The notes under the pieces: model-generated
Told to the model about the DNA's origin: nothing
Databases searched by the model: none
The model's input: only the letters and a program-made list of their open reading frames with translations
In this document: piece after piece, positions 19,224 through 30,800 of the stretch
Layout: every line of letters starts with the position of its first letter
How positions within the stretch are numbered: the first letter of the stretch is position 1
DNA from: Hyphomonadaceae bacterium
GTDB taxonomy: Bacteria > Pseudomonadota > Alphaproteobacteria > Caulobacterales > Aquidulcibacteraceae
DNA: 64,000 bases
Direction: 5' to 3'
Assembly: GCA_019753175.1 (NCBI GenBank)
Contig: JAIELK010000010.1
Location: forward strand, 62,001-126,000
Made by a program: the position numbers and the translations under genes

Positions 19224-21341
19224 ATGTGGCGCACAATGGCCTCGGTGCTGGCCTTGACGGGTGTGGCCTACGCCGACGAGACGCCGCCCGGGTCATTGCC
19301 CACGACCCCCCCGCCGACGTCTTCTCAGGGCCGTCTCTCATACGACGCCGCCTTCTTCGCTCAGTTTAGCCCTCAGAACGCCCTCGACATGGTGCGCCAG
19401 ACGCCGGGATTCTCGCTCGACGGCGGCGATGATCGCCGCGGTTTCTCGGGCGCTGTCGGCAATCTGCTGATCGACGGCCTACGCCCCAGCACCAAAAGCC
19501 AATCGCTTGAGGGCATTCTCTCGCGCATTCCCTCAAGCCAGGTGGTGCGCATTGAGGTGTTGCGCGGCGCGGACGTCGCCGGCGACGCCTCCGGCCAGAG
19601 CGTGCTGGTCAACGTGGTCCGCACGCCGAGCGCCGGGAGCGGGCTGTGGGAAGGCGGCTTCGAAAGCTTCGACGGCGGTTTCAAGCCGCGAGGCGAAACC
19701 TCCTATTCGGGCCGCAGCGGCCAAATCGAGTACGGTGTCGGCGCCTCCTTCTTCACCCAGGGCCGCTCGCTGCCCGGTTGGAGACGCATCACCGACACAA
19801 CCGGCGCTCTCGTCGAGACGGTCGACACGCCCTCGCCCCGCAACGTCAGGGAATTCACGCTCAATGGCAACGTAGCACTACCGCTGGCCGGCGGCAGGCT
19901 ATCCGCCAACGCGCAAGCCAATCGCTTCCGCTTCCACGTCGACAACGGACTCTTGTTCTTCAATCCGTCCGACACACCCACGCGCAGCTTCTTCAACGGC
20001 TTCACCGAACGCAGCGACAACTACGAACTCGGTCTCAACTACGACCGCGATATTGGCCCCTGGTCGCTGGGGCTGATCGGCCTCGTCAATCGCAACACTT
20101 ACGAAAGCCAGGAGGACGGCCGCTTCGAGGACGGGTTTGGTTCTGTCACCTCGACGTATCGGCAGGCAGTCACGCAGGAGAGCGGAGAGACGATCGGTCG
20201 CGTGAGCTTGGCGCGCGGCTTTGGCCAATCACACCGCATCGAGTTCGGCGCGGAGGCCGCGCTCAACTCGCTCGACCAGGGCCTAAGTTTTGTCGAGGAC
20301 GGAACCGCCGTGTTCATCCCCAACTCTAACGTTCTGGTAGAGGAGGAGCGTGCTGAAGTCTTCGGCTCGCACAATTGGCGGCCAGCGCCGTCCTGGTCCC
20401 TGGAGACGCGGCTCGCGTGGGAAACCTCGACGCTGACCTTCAGCGGCGACGACAACCAGACCGTCGAGCTATCGTTCTGGAAGCCCTCGGTGCAATTGTC
20501 GCGCACATTCGCCGGCAACAATCAGCTGCGCCTGCGCTATTACCGCGACGTCGGCCAACTCGACTTCGGCGATTTCGTATCGGCGGCGTCAGTGGCGGAC
20601 GCGATTATCTCGGGCGGCAATACCGACCTCGTGCCGCAGACCGATTGGCGCACCGAACTTGGTGGCGACTTCCGCTTTCCAGGCGGGGCGGCGCTGGGGG
20701 TTACGCTGACCCATCATCGCTACGGCGATGTCGCCGACCTCGTACAACTGGTTTTTCCGAACCCCGACGAGGATCCTGGCGATCCCGACGACGACTTCAT
20801 CCGCTTCGATGCGCCCGGCAATATCGGCGACGCCGAAGCGATCAGCCTGGACGTGAACTTCTCCACCCCGATCCGCTTCATCCCTGGCGGCCGCCTGACG
20901 ATCGAGGGGTCGTTGTGGGACACCGAAGTCACCGATCCCGTCACCGGACAGCCGCGGATCATCTCCTTCCAACGGGAATCGGAAGTAGAAATCGAGTTTC
21001 GGCAGGACTTGAGCGCGCACAAGCTCGCGTGGGGCGTTAGCTTTGAGAAGGAAGGGGAGTTCCAAGCCTATCGTTACAACGAAATCGACACCAGCGAGGA
21101 AGGCCCCTGGGTGGACCTATGGGTCGAGACGACAGCGCTGCCGAACAACATGCGCCTGCGCGCCATCGCCGCCAATGTCCTCGACGGTACGATCAACCGC
21201 GACCGCCGCTTCTTCGGCGCGCCGGGCGACGGCGATCCGACCAACGACGACCGCTCCGGCCCGTTCCTGGGCCGTGACCTGCGCGAGCGCCAATTTGCTC
21301 AGGCGCCGTGGCTAATCATAGAGCTCAGCGGGCGGTTCTGA
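19224..21341 (+). CDS. TonB-dependent receptor-like outer membrane protein
   Basis: Plug-like NALDMVRQTPGFSLDGGDDRRGFSGAVGNLLIDG...IPSSQVVRIEVLRGADVAG; beta-rich barrel; terminal Phe (ELSGRF). Confidence 0.85.
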   Translation: MWRTMASVLALTGVAYADETPPGSLPTTPPPTSSQGRLSYDAAFFAQFSPQNALDMVRQTPGFSLDGGDDRRGFSGAVGNLLIDGLRPSTKSQSLEGILSRIPSSQVVRIEVLRGADVAGDASGQSVLVNVVRTPSAGSGLWEGGFESFDGGFKPRGETSYSGRSGQIEYGVGASFFTQGRSLPGWRRITDTTGALVETVDTPSPRNVREFTLNGNVALPLAGGRLSANAQANRFRFHVDNGLLFFNPSDTPTRSFFNGFTERSDNYELGLNYDRDIGPWSLGLIGLVNRNTYESQEDGRFEDGFGSVTSTYRQAVTQESGETIGRVSLARGFGQSHRIEFGAEAALNSLDQGLSFVEDGTAVFIPNSNVLVEEERAEVFGSHNWRPAPSWSLETRLAWETSTLTFSGDDNQTVELSFWKPSVQLSRTFAGNNQLRLRYYRDVGQLDFGDFVSAASVADAIISGGNTDLVPQTDWRTELGGDFRFPGGAALGVTLTHHRYGDVADLVQLVFPNPDEDPGDPDDDFIRFDAPGNIGDAEAISLDVNFSTPIRFIPGGRLTIEGSLWDTEVTDPVTGQPRIISFQRESEVEIEFRQDLSAHKLAWGVSFEKEGEFQAYRYNEIDTSEEGPWVDLWVETTALPNNMRLRAIAANVLDGTINRDRRFFGAPGDGDPTNDDRSGPFLGRDLRERQFAQAPWLIIELSGRF

Positions 21342-21393
21342 GGCGCTAAGGACAAACATCGAAGGGCTGACGAACTGCTTCAGCACTGGCAAA

Positions 21394-22065
21394 TTGCCCA
21401 GCGTGAAGCCATTCACCACCGACGACCTCATCGCTTGCTATCGTCGCGGCGTCTTCCCGATGGCCGAGAGCCGCGAGGATGCCGGCTTCTTCATCTTCGA
21501 TCCGGACCAGCGCTGCATCATCCCGCTGGACCGGTTCCACCTTTCGCGCCGGCTCGCCCGAACCCTGCGCCAGGACAAGTTCCGGTTCACCATTGATCGC
21601 AGCTTCGAGGCTGTGATCGACGGCTGCGCGGCGCCGCGCAGCGGGCGCGAAGACACCTGGATCAATCCCGACATCCGCACGCTCTATCTCGAAATGCACG
21701 AGCGCGGGCTAGCGCACAGTGTTGAGACACGAATAGGCGACGAGTTGGTGGGCGGCCTCTATGGCGTCGCCCTCGGCGGTGTGTTCTTTGGAGAGAGCAT
21801 GTTTTCGCGCGTCACTGACGCCAGCAAGGCGGCGCTTGCGTATCTGGTAGCGCGGCTGCGCTTCGGCGGCTTCAAACTGCTGGACGCGCAGTTCACTACG
21901 CCGCACCTCGAACAATTTGGCGCGCAGACGCTGCCGCGAAGGATATTCCACGCGCTGCTCGGCGCCGCGCTGGAGGCCCACGCCGATTTTTGCGCTATGA
22001 ACGAGCACGTCGGAGGCGCCGACCTAGTGGACATCCTGGGGCCGTCCGCCCCCTTCAATCACTGA
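21394..22065 (+). CDS. aat: Leucyl/phenylalanyl-tRNA--protein transferase
   Basis: CYRRGVFPMAE; HSVETRIGDELVGGLYGVALGGVFFGESMFSR; LLDAQFTTPHLEQFGA. Confidence 0.96.
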   Translation: MPSVKPFTTDDLIACYRRGVFPMAESREDAGFFIFDPDQRCIIPLDRFHLSRRLARTLRQDKFRFTIDRSFEAVIDGCAAPRSGREDTWINPDIRTLYLEMHERGLAHSVETRIGDELVGGLYGVALGGVFFGESMFSRVTDASKAALAYLVARLRFGGFKLLDAQFTTPHLEQFGAQTLPRRIFHALLGAALEAHADFCAMNEHVGGADLVDILGPSAPFNH

Positions 22066-22100
22066 CCTCTGCGCGCACAGGATGACGGAGACAAGTTTGC

Positions 22101-22129
22101 GCATCGAGCGTGGATCACGCGTCCGATGC
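22101..22129. terminator. Candidate bidirectional terminator hairpin between convergent aat and serS
   Basis: GCATCG-a-GCGTG-GAT-CACGC-gtc-CGATGC nested stem; no strong U-tract. Confidence 0.4.
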
Positions 22130-22130
22130 T

Positions 22131-23711
<1,581 letters not shown>

Positions 23712-23737
23712 CTAGTTTATGGTCCCGGCGCGGGCAA

Positions 23738-24571
23738 CTACTCCGCCGCGGCAGCCGCCGCAGTCTCGGCGGCCTCCCGCTTGTCCTGAGCGGCGCGGAT
23801 GAGCGCTACGAGCCATATCGAAATCTCGTAGAGCCCGTACATGGGAATGGCCATCAGCATCATCGAGATCACGTCGGGCGGCGTAACCAGTGAAGAAAAC
23901 GCTGCGATGCCGACTATTGCGTAGCGCCGGCCCCGCCGCAGCATCCCAGCATTGACAACGCCGATCCGTCCCAGCAGCGACAGCACGACGGGCATCTGAA
24001 AACAGAGCCCAAAAGCGAGCACCAACGTCATCACCAAGCCCAGATACTCGTCGACTTTCGGCAAGTAGCGGACTTGCACCGGGCCGTCCGTGATCTCCTG
24101 TTTCAGCGCGAACTCGAGGGCGAACGGCATCGCGATGAAGAAAACGAACGCGCAGCCCAGCAGGAACATGATCGGCGCGGCGACCAAGAAGGGCGCGACA
24201 GCACTGCGCTCACGCCGGTAAAGGCCCGGGGCGATAAACGCATAGGCTTGGTAGGCAATCACCGGGAACGCGACGATCACGGCGGCAAACAGCGCCACCT
24301 GCAGCTGGACAAAGAAAAAGCCGAAGGCGTGCGTGTTGTAGAGCGTAAGCGCTTGATCTGCTTGATCGGGGTGTACGTCGCGTATGGCGGCAAGGAACGG
24401 CTCGACCAAGAACTCGAAGATCGGCTTGGAAACGAAAAAGCAGCCGACGAACGCCACGACCAGCGCAATGACGGCCACAACAAGCCGGTTCCGCAGCTCT
24501 GTCAGATGGTCGAGCAGCGGCGCGCGCGAGGCGTCGATCTCCTCTTCGTCGGATGCGCGCGCTCTCGTCAT
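23738..24571 (-). CDS. tatC: Twin-arginine translocase subunit TatC
   Basis: APLLDHLTELRNRL; FIAPGLYRRERSAVAPFL; AFGLCFQMPVVL; AFSSLVTPPDVISMMLMAIPMYGLYEISI. Confidence 0.97.
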   Translation of the reverse strand: MTRARASDEEEIDASRAPLLDHLTELRNRLVVAVIALVVAFVGCFFVSKPIFEFLVEPFLAAIRDVHPDQADQALTLYNTHAFGFFFVQLQVALFAAVIVAFPVIAYQAYAFIAPGLYRRERSAVAPFLVAAPIMFLLGCAFVFFIAMPFALEFALKQEITDGPVQVRYLPKVDEYLGLVMTLVLAFGLCFQMPVVLSLLGRIGVVNAGMLRRGRRYAIVGIAAFSSLVTPPDVISMMLMAIPMYGLYEISIWLVALIRAAQDKREAAETAAAAAAE

Positions 24572-25071
24572 GGGGCGCTCCGCACCGGCGTCGGCGCTGT
24601 GGTGGGGTTAGATTGCGGGGATGCCTGATCACGGCCTTGTTGCGCCGCTCGGGCTGGTTCGAGCTCGTCGCCGAGCAGTCCCTCGACTTCGAATTCAACG
24701 CTCTCCGACGCCGCCTCGGAGGACAAAGCGTCGTCCGACGTCAGCGCCGGCCGGTTCGACCGGGTATCCGTCGTGGGCTTGGAGACCCCGGCATAGTCCT
24801 CCAGTGTCGGCAGCGCTTTGGTGATGTCGTTTGCGAGGCTGTTGAGATTAGTCGTCTGGCGCAAAGCTTCAACTTCGCGCTTCAGCTCGTCGAGTTCCGC
24901 CTGGCGCGCCAATTCGTCAAAGCCGGTTCGAAACTCCTGGGCCATACCGCGCAGCCGCGCTGTCCAGCGCCCGAGCTTGCGCAGCATGAGCGGCAAGTCT
25001 TTGGGCCCGATCACCACCAGGGCGAGCACGCCAAGGAGTATAATCTCCTGAAAGCCGAGACTCGGCAGCAT
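24568..25071 (-). CDS. tatB: Twin-arginine translocase subunit TatB
   Basis: MLPSLGFQEIILLGVLALVVIGPKDLPLMLRKLGRWTARLR; overlaps tatC. Confidence 0.94.
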   Translation of the reverse strand: MLPSLGFQEIILLGVLALVVIGPKDLPLMLRKLGRWTARLRGMAQEFRTGFDELARQAELDELKREVEALRQTTNLNSLANDITKALPTLEDYAGVSKPTTDTRSNRPALTSDDALSSEAASESVEFEVEGLLGDELEPARAAQQGRDQASPQSNPTTAPTPVRSAP

Positions 25072-25090
25072 AGGTTGCCCTCAACGCGCG

Positions 25091-25321
25091 TTAGCGCGAC
25101 GCCTGGTCTTCGGAGCGCTCGGTGCGCTCGGTTCGGTCCTGCACTTGGCGAGGCGCCTCGGGGACCTGATTCTGATCTTGCGGGTCGGACAGGCCTTTGC
25201 GGAAGCCCTTTATGCCTTTGCCAAGGTCTTCCATGAGGCCCGAAATGCGACCCGGCCGGCTAAACAGTAGAAACGCCAACGCCAAGACGATGAGTAATGG
25301 GATCAAACCTGGGAAATGCAT
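25091..25321 (-). CDS. tatA: Twin-arginine translocase subunit TatA
   Basis: MHFPGLIPLLIVLALAFLLFSRPGRISGLMEDLGKGIKGFRKGLSD. Confidence 0.93.
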   Translation of the reverse strand: MHFPGLIPLLIVLALAFLLFSRPGRISGLMEDLGKGIKGFRKGLSDPQDQNQVPEAPRQVQDRTERTERSEDQASR

Positions 25322-25346
25322 GTCGTGCTCCTTGGGCCCGGACGCC

Positions 25347-26075
25347 CTATTCGTCTTGTTTCATATGATCCACGAAAAAGTCGGCGGCGTCGTCTGTTTC
25401 CGACAGCGGCTCTTCGTCCGCCGCCGTCTCCTCGCTCGGCCTTGGCATGTCGAGCTGCGCGGCCGCCCGCGGATCAAGCAACCCTAGCGACTGGAGATCG
25501 TCCTTGCCTGGGAGCGCGTCAAGCGAGGTCAGGCCAAAGTGGCCGAGGAAAGCGTCGGTCGTTCCAAAGGTGAGTGGCCGCCCCGGGCTGCGCCGGCGAC
25601 CCCGCGGCTTGATCCAGCCCAGCTCAAGCAACAGTTCCATCGAACCCCGCGACAAGCTGACGCCTCGGATATCCTCGATTTCAGCCCGGGTCACGGGCTG
25701 GTGGTAGGCTATCACCGCAAGGGTTTCGAGCGCCGCCTTTGGCAGCCGCTTCGGCGTTTCCCGCTCTTCGCGGAACAAGCCGCCAAGGTCCGGTGCGGAT
25801 TGGAAGCGCCAGCCAGCCCCGGTCTCAACCAACTCGACTCCGCGCCCGGCGTAATCAGCCTTGAGCTTCATCAACACCGAAGCGATGTCGACCCCGGGCC
25901 CAAGCCTTTCGGCGAGCACCTGGGCGGGGACCGGTTGGCCGCCGGCAAACAGCAAAGCTTCGGCGGCCCGAACGGCGTCGGCGGAAGGGGGCGGCTTGCG
26001 CGGAGGGTCGCCATCGCCGAACGCGTCTTCGATCCGGCGCATGGCTTCAGCGTGCGGGGGTTCTTGAGCGCTCAT
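25347..26075 (-). CDS. scpB: Segregation and condensation protein B
   Basis: AEALLFAGGQPVPAQVLAERLG; ALETLAVIAYHQPVTRAEIEDIRGV; RPLTFGTTDAFLGHFGLTSLDALP. Confidence 0.95.
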   Translation of the reverse strand: MSAQEPPHAEAMRRIEDAFGDGDPPRKPPPSADAVRAAEALLFAGGQPVPAQVLAERLGPGVDIASVLMKLKADYAGRGVELVETGAGWRFQSAPDLGGLFREERETPKRLPKAALETLAVIAYHQPVTRAEIEDIRGVSLSRGSMELLLELGWIKPRGRRRSPGRPLTFGTTDAFLGHFGLTSLDALPGKDDLQSLGLLDPRAAAQLDMPRPSEETAADEEPLSETDDAADFFVDHMKQDE

Positions 26076-26890
26076 TCGCGTGTCGCTTCGTGAGTCGCGC
26101 GCGCGCGAACAAAAAGCGGCGCAAAGGCCTCGGCCTGCCGAAGCTCTGTCTTGCCCTCACGGGTCAATTCGAGCGCCGCGCCAAACGTGGATGCGAGGTA
26201 GCTCTCAGGCGGCGGCGCATCTGGCCCGACCCCGGCGCCCGCCAACGCCTCTAAGGCGCGCCATTGCTCCAGCCTCGCGAGCGCTTGTTCCAGTTTCTTG
26301 CGAGCGGTCTCGATAGGGTACGCGCGCCGCAACGTTGTCTGGTACGCGCGCTTCCGCACCGACCGCGCACGCTCTGCACAATAGGCGTTTAGCAGATCGT
26401 AGAGATCGGCGCGCCACGCCGTCGCCTTCGTCAAGACAGTCGCTTGTGGTTGTCCATTCAAGAAGACGTCACGGCCGAGCTGCGGCAGCTCATCGAGTTT
26501 TTTCGCGGCCACGCGCGCCGCAGCTAGGTTCACCAGCTTCCGCCGCAGAGCCGCCTCAAGCACAAGCGGATCAGGCTCGTCGGGCGGCAGCTGCGGCTTT
26601 GGAACCAGCAAGCGCGACTTCAGCAGCGTCAGCCAAGCCGCCATAACAAGATAGTCGCCGGCGATCTCCATGTTTGCCGCGCGAACCTCGGCTATGAAGG
26701 CCAGATACTGGTCCGCAATCTCTCCTACCGAGACGCAAGCCAAGTCGATCTTCCGAGTGCGCGCCAGCTCAAGCAGCACGTGCAGCGGGCCCTCAAAAGC
26801 GTCGAGCGCGACACGCAAGGCTTCCGCGCCCTCCGCCTCCTCAGCGGCGGCTAAGTCGAGATCGAGTTGCTCGTCCTGGTTCGCCATCAT
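26072..26890 (-). CDS. scpA: Segregation and condensation protein A
   Basis: ALDAFEGPLHVLLELARTRKIDLACVSVGEIADQYLAFI; DYLVMAAWLTLLKSRLLVP. Confidence 0.95.
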   Translation of the reverse strand: MMANQDEQLDLDLAAAEEAEGAEALRVALDAFEGPLHVLLELARTRKIDLACVSVGEIADQYLAFIAEVRAANMEIAGDYLVMAAWLTLLKSRLLVPKPQLPPDEPDPLVLEAALRRKLVNLAAARVAAKKLDELPQLGRDVFLNGQPQATVLTKATAWRADLYDLLNAYCAERARSVRKRAYQTTLRRAYPIETARKKLEQALARLEQWRALEALAGAGVGPDAPPPESYLASTFGAALELTREGKTELRQAEAFAPLFVRARATHEATRE

Positions 26891-26897
26891 GCTGACG

Positions 26898-27920
26898 CTA
26901 GCGCGTCTCCAGATCCTGCAACAGCGCCTTGAAGCGGGCCCATCCCGCTTCGGTGTCGAAAGGCTCGGGCGCGCGGGCCGCAATCGCCTCGACGGCCTGG
27001 GCTCGCGCCAGCGCTTCTCCCGCGAGCGGCTTACACGCGCTGGCTACAGCTTCCATATCTTTCAACACCCCGGAGCATTGAAGCACAACCTCACACCCCG
27101 CATCGAGTGCGGCGGCGGCGCGATTTCGCAAATCCCCAACAACGGCGAGCGCCTTCATATCGAGGTCGTCCGTCATCAGCAGACCCCGGAAGCCGATCTT
27201 TTCGCGAATGACCGAGCGGATCACGCTAGGCGAGCAGGTGCCCGGATTGGCCTCATCCCATGCCTCATAGATGATGTGCGCGGTCAGCGCCGCCTCCGCG
27301 TCCGCGAGCGCCATGAATGGCGACAAATCGTTGGCGAGATCGAGCGCCGAAGCGACGACACGCGGAAGCGTGAAGTGCGTGTCTGAGGTGGCGCGGCCGT
27401 GCCCCGGCATGTGTTTGATGCAACCAGCCACACCACCCGCATGCAACGCGCTCAGTGCAGCGCGCGCGAGGTTCGATATGACATCGGGTTTCGCTGAAAA
27501 GGCGCGGTCGCCCACGACCACCGGGTCCGCGCCGGCCACCGGAACGTCGAGCACCGGCGCGAAGTCGGCGTTGACTCCGATCTCGCGCAGTTCGTGCGCA
27601 ATCAGCCGGTGGCCGAGCGAGCACGCCTCGAGCGCACGCTCGGGGTCTTGGGAATAGAGATCGCCGTATCGTGCAGCGGCCGGCCAGACCGGCCATTCAG
27701 GCGCTTTGAGGCGCGCCACACGGCCGCCTTCCTGGTCAATCCAGATAAGGCAATCGCGACCAAGCGCTGCGCGAAGATCGGCGCACAAGCGCCGCGCTTG
27801 CACATTCGTCACACAGGCTTCTCGAAAAAGGATCAGCGCCCACGGCGACGTCTCCCGCAGGAACGCGCGCAAGTCGTCGTCAACTTTGGCTTGGCGAATA
27901 CCGAGGGCGCAAGAGAGCAT
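26898..27920 (-). CDS. nagZ: Beta-N-acetylhexosaminidase (GH3)
   Basis: LIWIDQEGGRVARL; CIKHMPGHGRATSDTHFTLP; LLMTDDLDMKAL. Confidence 0.95.
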   Translation of the reverse strand: MLSCALGIRQAKVDDDLRAFLRETSPWALILFREACVTNVQARRLCADLRAALGRDCLIWIDQEGGRVARLKAPEWPVWPAAARYGDLYSQDPERALEACSLGHRLIAHELREIGVNADFAPVLDVPVAGADPVVVGDRAFSAKPDVISNLARAALSALHAGGVAGCIKHMPGHGRATSDTHFTLPRVVASALDLANDLSPFMALADAEAALTAHIIYEAWDEANPGTCSPSVIRSVIREKIGFRGLLMTDDLDMKALAVVGDLRNRAAAALDAGCEVVLQCSGVLKDMEAVASACKPLAGEALARAQAVEAIAARAPEPFDTEAGWARFKALLQDLETR

Positions 27921-27929
27921 CGTCGCCGC

Positions 27930-28499
27930 CTAGCGCGCCACCACGATGCAGTCCTGCCCCGTGCGCCTGAGGCGCTCGCAGAACAAGGCGGCGTTTTCGC
28001 GATCGGCAAAGTATCCGGCGCGTACGCGATGATAGACGCCGCGCGCGCCGAGATCGGCGCGCTCTACATCCAGCCGGGCGGACCCGAACATTCCAGGCGC
28101 GCGCGCTGCCATCAGGCGCCAAGCTGCCTCGACCCCATCTTCAGAATGCAGCGCCGCGAGCTGTACGACATAGGGGCCGTCGCCAACGATGCGGGGCGAC
28201 GTGACGACGTCCGACGGCACCATGGTCTCCGATGACGTTAGCGCCTCGTCCGCGGCGCTGATCGTTTCTTCCGCCATCTCGATCACTGGAGGCGCCGCTG
28301 TTGGCGTTGCCGGCGACGTCACGCGCGGTACGCCAGCCGGCTCGCTGTAGAGCTGCCAAACGAAGCCGCCGAACGCGAGCGCCACCACGAGCATGAGCAC
28401 ATAAACGACGCCAGGGTGGCGAGAACGCGGCTCAGCGTGCAGCCGCGCCTCGAAGCGGGGGTCAGCATAGCGGTTACGCATCTTGGGCTCTGCGCTCAT
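27930..28499 (-). CDS. SPOR domain-containing membrane protein
   Basis: N-terminal TM; C-terminal YVVQLAALHSEDGVEAAWRLMAARAPGMF...GVYHRVRAGYFADRENAALFCERLRRTGQDCIVV. Confidence 0.88.
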   Translation of the reverse strand: MSAEPKMRNRYADPRFEARLHAEPRSRHPGVVYVLMLVVALAFGGFVWQLYSEPAGVPRVTSPATPTAAPPVIEMAEETISAADEALTSSETMVPSDVVTSPRIVGDGPYVVQLAALHSEDGVEAAWRLMAARAPGMFGSARLDVERADLGARGVYHRVRAGYFADRENAALFCERLRRTGQDCIVVAR

Positions 28500-28547
28500 T
28501 CTAGCATGCTCGACGCCTCTCGTAGACCGTCCCCGGTCACCGAATCA

Positions 28548-29765
28548 TTACCGTGCGAGATTGAACAACCGACGGTGCTCGTCGATGGCGAAATCATCGG
28601 TCATGCCGGCGATGTAGTCGCAGACGCGCCGAGCCGTTCGTAGGCCGCCGACGCCATCGCCGCCCTCTTGCCAATCTGGTGGCAACAATTCGGGCTCGGC
28701 AAGGAAGAGGTCGAACAGCTGGCGTAAGATGCGCTTAGCGTGACTGCGGGACCGGTTCACCTTCCAGTGGCGATACATCCGCGCCATGAGGAAACGACGA
28801 AGCACGGCTTGATGTTCGTTCATTTCGTCCGAGAAGGCGATTAGCGGTTTCCCGGCGTGGCGAACGTCTTCCACGCAGCCAGGGTCGGCGTCGGCGAGAC
28901 GCGCGCCGCTTTCCTTGACGAGGTCGTCGATCCACACGCCAATCAAGCGGCGGATCAGTTCCGCCACCACGCGAAACTGGTCCAGCGCCTGGTGGTCTCG
29001 CTCGACTGTGCTCAGCACGCCAGCGACCATCGGCACTTCCGCGCGCAGCTCGGCGAGGGTGAAGAGCCCTGCCCGCAAGCCGTCGTCGATGTCGTGATTG
29101 TTGTAGGCGATGTCGTCGGCGTGGGCTGCGACTTGCGCTTCCAGACCGGGCCAAGTGTCGAGTTCAAGATCATGAACCGACACATATTCCTGAATCGCCA
29201 CCGGCAAATCTTGCAACGTCGCTCCGAAGCGAATGAGCGGACCGTTGTGCTTGACCGCGCCCTCCAGAGTTTCCCAGGTCAGGTTAAGACCGTCGAAAGT
29301 TGGGTACTTTCGCTCCAGTTTCGTCAGTACGCGTAGTGTCTGGGCGTTATGGTCGAAGCCGCCATATGGCTCCATGCAGGCATCGAGCACATCCTCCCCG
29401 GTGTGACCAAAGGGCGGATGACCGAGGTCGTGAGCGATGCCGAGGCATTCGGCCAGGTCATCGTCGAGCCCCATCTGTCGCGCCACCGCGCGCGCAATCT
29501 GAGCCACCTCCAGTGAGTGCGTCAGCCGCGTGCGATAATGGTCGCCTTCGTGGGCGACGAACACCTGCGTCTTGCCCTTGAGCCGCCGGAACGCGCTCGC
29601 ATGGACAATGCGGTCGCGGTCACGCTCAAAAGGCGTACGGCTTCGGCTTTCCGGTTCGTCATGGAGCCGCCCGCGCGAGCGGGCTGGGTCAGATGCATAA
29701 GGCGCGCGCGGCACGCGCACCGCCCGCAACGGCTGCGCCTGCACCGGTTTCCGCCTCTCCGCCAC
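28548..29765 (-). CDS. dgt: dGTPase-like HD-domain triphosphohydrolase
   Basis: RTPFERDRDRIVHASAFRRLKGKTQVF; TRLTHSLEVAQIARA; IAHDLGHPPFGHTGEDVLD. Confidence 0.95.
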   Translation of the reverse strand: MAERRKPVQAQPLRAVRVPRAPYASDPARSRGRLHDEPESRSRTPFERDRDRIVHASAFRRLKGKTQVFVAHEGDHYRTRLTHSLEVAQIARAVARQMGLDDDLAECLGIAHDLGHPPFGHTGEDVLDACMEPYGGFDHNAQTLRVLTKLERKYPTFDGLNLTWETLEGAVKHNGPLIRFGATLQDLPVAIQEYVSVHDLELDTWPGLEAQVAAHADDIAYNNHDIDDGLRAGLFTLAELRAEVPMVAGVLSTVERDHQALDQFRVVAELIRRLIGVWIDDLVKESGARLADADPGCVEDVRHAGKPLIAFSDEMNEHQAVLRRFLMARMYRHWKVNRSRSHAKRILRQLFDLFLAEPELLPPDWQEGGDGVGGLRTARRVCDYIAGMTDDFAIDEHRRLFNLAR

Positions 29766-29847
29766 GCATTGGTCTCCTTGGCCGCCTCTGTGGAACCCTA
29801 TATGGGATTGGATTGCTTGCGAAAGCGCATCAGCATTGGGTTAACGC

Positions 29848-30174
29848 ATGGCTGGGATTGCCATTTCCGCCGCAGCCGCCGAGCAGATCAAGGCTGTCGT
29901 GGCGAACGAACCGGGGGGTGCAGGCCTGCGGGTGGCGGTCGAGGGCGGCGGCTGCTCGGGGTTTCAGTACGAGATTGCCGTGGCCCCGGCCCCAGCCCCA
30001 GGCGATCATGTCGTCGAACGTGACGGCGCGCGTCTGTTCGTTGATCCGGTTTCTCTGCCGTTTCTGCTCGGCTCCGAGGTCGACTGGGTCGACGAGTTAA
30101 TTGGCGCTTCGTTCAAGGTGAAGAACCCCAATGCCAAGTCGAGTTGCGGCTGCGGCGTGAGCTTCTCTGTCTGA
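29848..30174 (+). CDS. erpA: HesB/ErpA-type iron-sulfur cluster insertion protein
   Basis: GGGCSGFQYEIAV and C-terminal SSCGCGVSFSV cysteine ligands. Confidence 0.94.
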   Translation: MAGIAISAAAAEQIKAVVANEPGGAGLRVAVEGGGCSGFQYEIAVAPAPAPGDHVVERDGARLFVDPVSLPFLLGSEVDWVDELIGASFKVKNPNAKSSCGCGVSFSV

Positions 30175-30800
30175 TGACGCCGGCCGCCAAGCTTGACCGC
30201 GCGCTCGACGCCTTCGACCGGCGAGAATGGAAGCGCGCCCGGCGTATGCTGGAGGAAGCGCTTGACGAGGCTCCGCGCGCGGCCGGTTATCACCAACTCG
30301 GCCTGCTCTACTGGCGCGGTCTAGGTGGGCCGGTGAACAAGGCGGCGGCGTGCGATTGCTTCGCCCGCGCCAGCGAAGACGGCCACCCCGCGGCGCAGAC
30401 GGCATACGGCATTGCGCTGCGTTCCGGCGTTGGCGTCGGCAAGGACAATGACGCCGCGCGGGCGCAGTTCCGCTCGGCGGCAGGCGCTGGCGATCGCGAG
30501 GCCATGGTGCAGTTCGCCACCATGTGCGAACCGGAGGAAGCCCGACGCTGGCTGCTGCGCGCGTCCGAGCAAGGCTACGCGCCGGCAATGCGTCACTTGG
30601 CCGACATGCTGATGAGCAACGAGCCAGTGGACGCGTTGTCGTGGCTCTACGCAAGCGTCGCCCTCTCCGGTGACGACGCGGCACGCAAGCGCGCTGGCGC
30701 GTTGGCGGAGGAACTGAGTGCGGCAGAGATCGAAGCCGCGCAGAAAACGGGGCGTGCCTACGCCAAGGACATCGCGCAACGCGCCCGGGAGCCCAGATGA
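30174..30800 (+). CDS. Sel1-like repeat (TPR) protein
   Basis: AAGYHQLGLLYWRGLGGPVNKAAACDCFARASEDGHPAAQTAYGIALRSGVGV; internal ATG overlaps the erpA stop. Confidence 0.85.
   Translation: MTPAAKLDRALDAFDRREWKRARRMLEEALDEAPRAAGYHQLGLLYWRGLGGPVNKAAACDCFARASEDGHPAAQTAYGIALRSGVGVGKDNDAARAQFRSAAGAGDREAMVQFATMCEPEEARRWLLRASEQGYAPAMRHLADMLMSNEPVDALSWLYASVALSGDDAARKRAGALAEELSAAEIEAAQKTGRAYAKDIAQRAREPR

Noticed and set aside
27594-28235. 213-aa plus-strand ORF across the nagZ-SPOR junction, considered as a possible displaced gene
   Set aside because: No domain-like sequence; nagZ and SPOR are well supported on the minus strand.
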